From positions 1-64,000 of the forward strand of contig NZ_NRSK01000006.1 in NCBI RefSeq assembly GCF_016584115.1: a stretch of DNA of 64,000 bases. Direction: 5' to 3'. Source of the stretch: Ectothiorhodospira mobilis. Its GTDB lineage: Bacteria > Pseudomonadota > Gammaproteobacteria > Ectothiorhodospirales > Ectothiorhodospiraceae. Position numbers and translations under genes: made by a program. The notes under the pieces were generated by a model. It was not told the DNA's origin, did no database searches, and saw nothing but the letters and a program-made list of their open reading frames with translations. Below, in pieces: positions 62,307 to 64,000 of the stretch (its first letter is position 1; each line of letters begins with the position of its first letter).

Positions 62307-62767
62307 TGCCCGCGCAGGCCCCAGGGCGGCGCCGGCCCGGGCGGCGTGGCATGGCCCAGATCAACGTCGTGCCCTTCATCGACGTGATGCTGGTGCTGCT
62401 CATCATCTTCATGGTCACTGCCCCGCTGCTGCACCAGGGGGTGGAGGTGGACCTGCCCCGGGCCCGGGCCGAGCCCCTGGACGAGGCCCTGCAGGCGGAG
62501 GAACCCATCGTGGTGACGGTGTCCCGGGACGGCGCCGTGACCCTCAACCAGGGGCCGGCAGCGGACACCCCGCTGCGGCCCGGGGCGCTGCGGGAGGCGG
62601 TGCAGGCCCTCCTCGCCGGGGATCCCGAAACGCCGGTCTTCGTGCGCGGGGACCGCTTCGTGCACTACGGCGAGGTGGTGGATGCCATGGTCACCCTGCA
62701 GGCGGCCGGGGCCCCCCGGGTGGGGCTGATCACCGATCCGCCGGACAAGGCCGAAGGCAGCGGATGA
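62306..62767 (+). CDS. tolR: Tol-Pal motor subunit TolR
   Basis: ExbD/TolR-type protein of 153 residues: membrane segment near residues 19-40 with the essential aspartate in [18 protein letters not shown], then a periplasmic domain that binds peptidoglycan. The ATG shares its A with the tolQ stop. Confidence 0.96.
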   Translation: MPAQAPGRRRPGRRGMAQINVVPFIDVMLVLLIIFMVTAPLLHQGVEVDLPRARAEPLDEALQAEEPIVVTVSRDGAVTLNQGPAADTPLRPGALREAVQALLAGDPETPVFVRGDRFVHYGEVVDAMVTLQAAGAPRVGLITDPPDKAEGSG

Positions 62768-62771
62768 TGCC

Positions 62772-63611
62772 ATGCCCGGACTGATCGCCCGCCATCGGGG
62801 GGTGTTTCTCGCCGTGCTTGCGGCGCATCTGCTCCTGCTGGCGGCCCTGGGTTTGCGGCTGGAGTGGGTCCCGCCCGCGCCGGAACCGGGGCCTTCGCCG
62901 CAGGTGGAGGTGATCGAGGCCATGGCCGTCTCCGGAGAGGCCTTCGACCAGGCCCGCCAGGCCCGGATGGAGGCGGAGCGCCAGCGTCAGGCGGAACTGG
63001 AACGCCAGCGCCGGGAGGAGGCGGAGCGCCAGCGCCAGGCGGAGCTGGAACGCCAGCGCCGGGAGGAGGCGGAGCGCCAGCGTCAGGCGGAACTGGAACG
63101 CCAGCGCCGGGAGGAGGCGGAGCGCCAGCGCCAGGCGGAGCTGGAACGCCAGCGGCGGGAGGAGGCGGAGCGCCAGCGTCAGGCGGAGCTGGAGCGCCAG
63201 CGCCGGGAGGAGGCGGAACGCCAGCGCCAGGCGGAGCTGGAACGCCAGCGCCAGGCGGAGCTGGAACGCCAGCGCCAGCTGGAGGCGGAGCGTCGCCGGG
63301 AGATGCTGATGCAAGAGCAACGGCGCCGGGAACAGGCCCGCCTGGAGGCGGAATACGTGGCCCGGATCCAATACGCCGTGGAGCGCAACTGGCGCCTGCC
63401 CTCGGGGGAACAGGCCGGCCAGAGTGCCGTGGTGTTCGTGCGCCAGACCCCCGGTGGTTACATCCGCGAGGTCCGGGTGGAGCAGTGCAACGGTACACCC
63501 CTGTTCTGTGATTCCGTGGAACGGGCCGTGCGCCTGGCCGAGCCATTGCCCGAGCCACCGGATCCGGACCTGTTCCAGCGGGAGATCCGCTTCACATTCG
63601 CCCCGTCCTGA
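62772..63611 (+). CDS. tolA: Tol-Pal envelope-spanning protein TolA
   Basis: 279 residues: membrane anchor (about 11-30), a long periplasmic helical domain made mostly of 16-residue repeats [16 protein letters not shown] (about residues 67-175), and a globular C-terminal domain ([20 protein letters not shown]) that contacts TolB/Pal. Shorter than E. coli TolA (about 420), mainly in the middle domain. Four bases after tolR. See the repeat feature. Confidence 0.95.
   Translation: MPGLIARHRGVFLAVLAAHLLLLAALGLRLEWVPPAPEPGPSPQVEVIEAMAVSGEAFDQARQARMEAERQRQAELERQRREEAERQRQAELERQRREEAERQRQAELERQRREEAERQRQAELERQRREEAERQRQAELERQRREEAERQRQAELERQRQAELERQRQLEAERRREMLMQEQRRREQARLEAEYVARIQYAVERNWRLPSGEQAGQSAVVFVRQTPGGYIREVRVEQCNGTPLFCDSVERAVRLAEPLPEPPDPDLFQREIRFTFAPS
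62970..63209 (+). repeat. Tandem 48-bp repeats in tolA
   Basis: Five units of 48 bp each (62970, 63018, 63066, 63114, 63162), then a degenerate part to about 63300. Units alternate synonymous codons: units 1 and 3 have CGTCAG...GAACTGGAA, units 2 and 4 CGCCAG...GAGCTGGAA, implying duplication of a 96-bp dimer. Codes the alpha-helical stalk of TolA. Confidence 0.9.
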
Positions 63612-63660
63612 TGCACGCCGGGGCCAGACTGACACCGAGCTCGGGATGCGGGAGCGACCC

Positions 63661-64000
63661 ATGATGGTAAGAAGAATCCTACTGATCCTGATGCTGCTGT
63701 GGCTGCCCGGCCTCGTCCAGGCGGCCCTGGAGATCCGTGTCACCCAGGGGGTGGAGGGGGCCACGCCGGTGGCCGTGGTGCCCTTCGCCTGGTCCGGCGA
63801 GGCGCAGCCGCCGCAGGACCTGGCGGCCATCGTGACCGCCGACCTGGGGCGCAGCGGCCGCTTCGCCCCCGTGGAGCCTGAGGATCTCCCCGCCCGTCCC
63901 CATGCCCTGGACCAGGTGGAGATGGAGCGCTGGCGTGGCGGCGTGAGCGATTATCTGGTGGTGGGCCGGCTGGATCGCCTGCAGGACGGCCGCTTCCAGG
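63661..64000 (+). CDS. tolB: Tol-Pal periplasmic protein TolB, N-terminal fragment
   Basis: First 113 residues, running off the window. Signal peptide MMVRRILLILMLLWLPGLVQA with cleavage before ALEIRVTQGVEGATPVAVVPFAW, the TolB N-terminal domain. GGGAG precedes ATG 63661. Usually followed by pal, not visible here. Confidence 0.93.
   Translation, partial: MMVRRILLILMLLWLPGLVQAALEIRVTQGVEGATPVAVVPFAWSGEAQPPQDLAAIVTADLGRSGRFAPVEPEDLPARPHALDQVEMERWRGGVSDYLVVGRLDRLQDGRFQ

Noticed and set aside
62970-63300. CRISPR-like tandem repeat
   Set aside because: The units are contiguous without spacers, remain in the tolA frame and encode a coiled-coil stalk.

Overview
The window is 64 kb of very GC-rich chromosomal DNA (codon third positions are almost all G or C) from a gammaproteobacterium. 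The gene orders are gammaproteobacterial: murF-mraY-murD-ftsW-murG-murC-murB-ddl-ftsQAZ-lpxC, dciA beside secA, coaE-zapD beside pilDCB, nudB/yebC-ruvC-ruvA-ruvB, and ybgC-tolQRAB. The overall mix, with a FkbO/Hyg5-type chorismatase, an Alvin-type ferredoxin and paired PA2778/PA2779-like genes, points to a purple-sulfur-bacterial relative (Chromatiales/Ectothiorhodospiraceae). That placement is inference from gene content, not from a marker comparison. No rRNA, tRNA, CRISPR array, prophage or insertion sequence was found.

Layout. 1-11.7 kb: division and cell wall (dcw) cluster on the + strand. Seven consecutive or near-consecutive junctions overlap by the four bases ATGA, so translation is probably coupled; ftsZ has its own strong ribosome binding site. 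11.9-18.5 kb: lpxC, dciA (opposite strand), secA, argJ and a Nudix-ThiE-like fusion. 18.5-27.2 kb: a long minus-strand block, zapD, coaE, pilD, pilC, pilB, pilR, pilS and a small PP0621-type protein (type IV pilus assembly and its regulators, but no pilin gene). 27.3-31.6 kb: sucC, sucD, nadE, glnB on +. 31.6-33 kb: a nitroreductase and bamD on minus, divergent from rluD.

34-37.9 kb is the most unusual part: a structured leader of about 390 bases, a small protein resembling the MgtE cytosolic N domain, and two MgtE magnesium transporters in tandem, ending in a large nested inverted repeat. 37.9-43.6 kb: a PfkB-family kinase, a hemolysin III-family membrane protein, the PA2779/PA2778-like pair, an MFS transporter, coaD and a ferredoxin. 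43.7-48.4 kb: mutM coupled to a chorismatase, a degenerate EAL-HDOD protein, rpmB-rpmG, folB-folK. 48.4-54.8 kb: pteridine reductase, a MidA-like methyltransferase, cca, an NAD-binding epimerase-like protein, a semialdehyde dehydrogenase, a DedA protein. 54.8-64 kb: a short single-POTRA Omp85 protein, nudB, a lipase-like hydrolase, yebC, ruvC, ruvA, a ZIP-like transporter, ruvB, ybgC, tolQ, tolR, tolA and the start of tolB.

Most genes are housekeeping: peptidoglycan precursor synthesis and septation, lipid A, protein export, NAD, CoA and folate synthesis, outer membrane assembly (BamD, Omp85) and the Tol system. I did not find an obvious new defence or mobile system. The best leads are the magnesium-transport locus, the nested inverted repeat, the histidine-poor ZIP protein inside ruvAB, the single-POTRA Omp85 protein, and a foldback at bases 1-55, which is most likely a contig-end artefact that also breaks murF.
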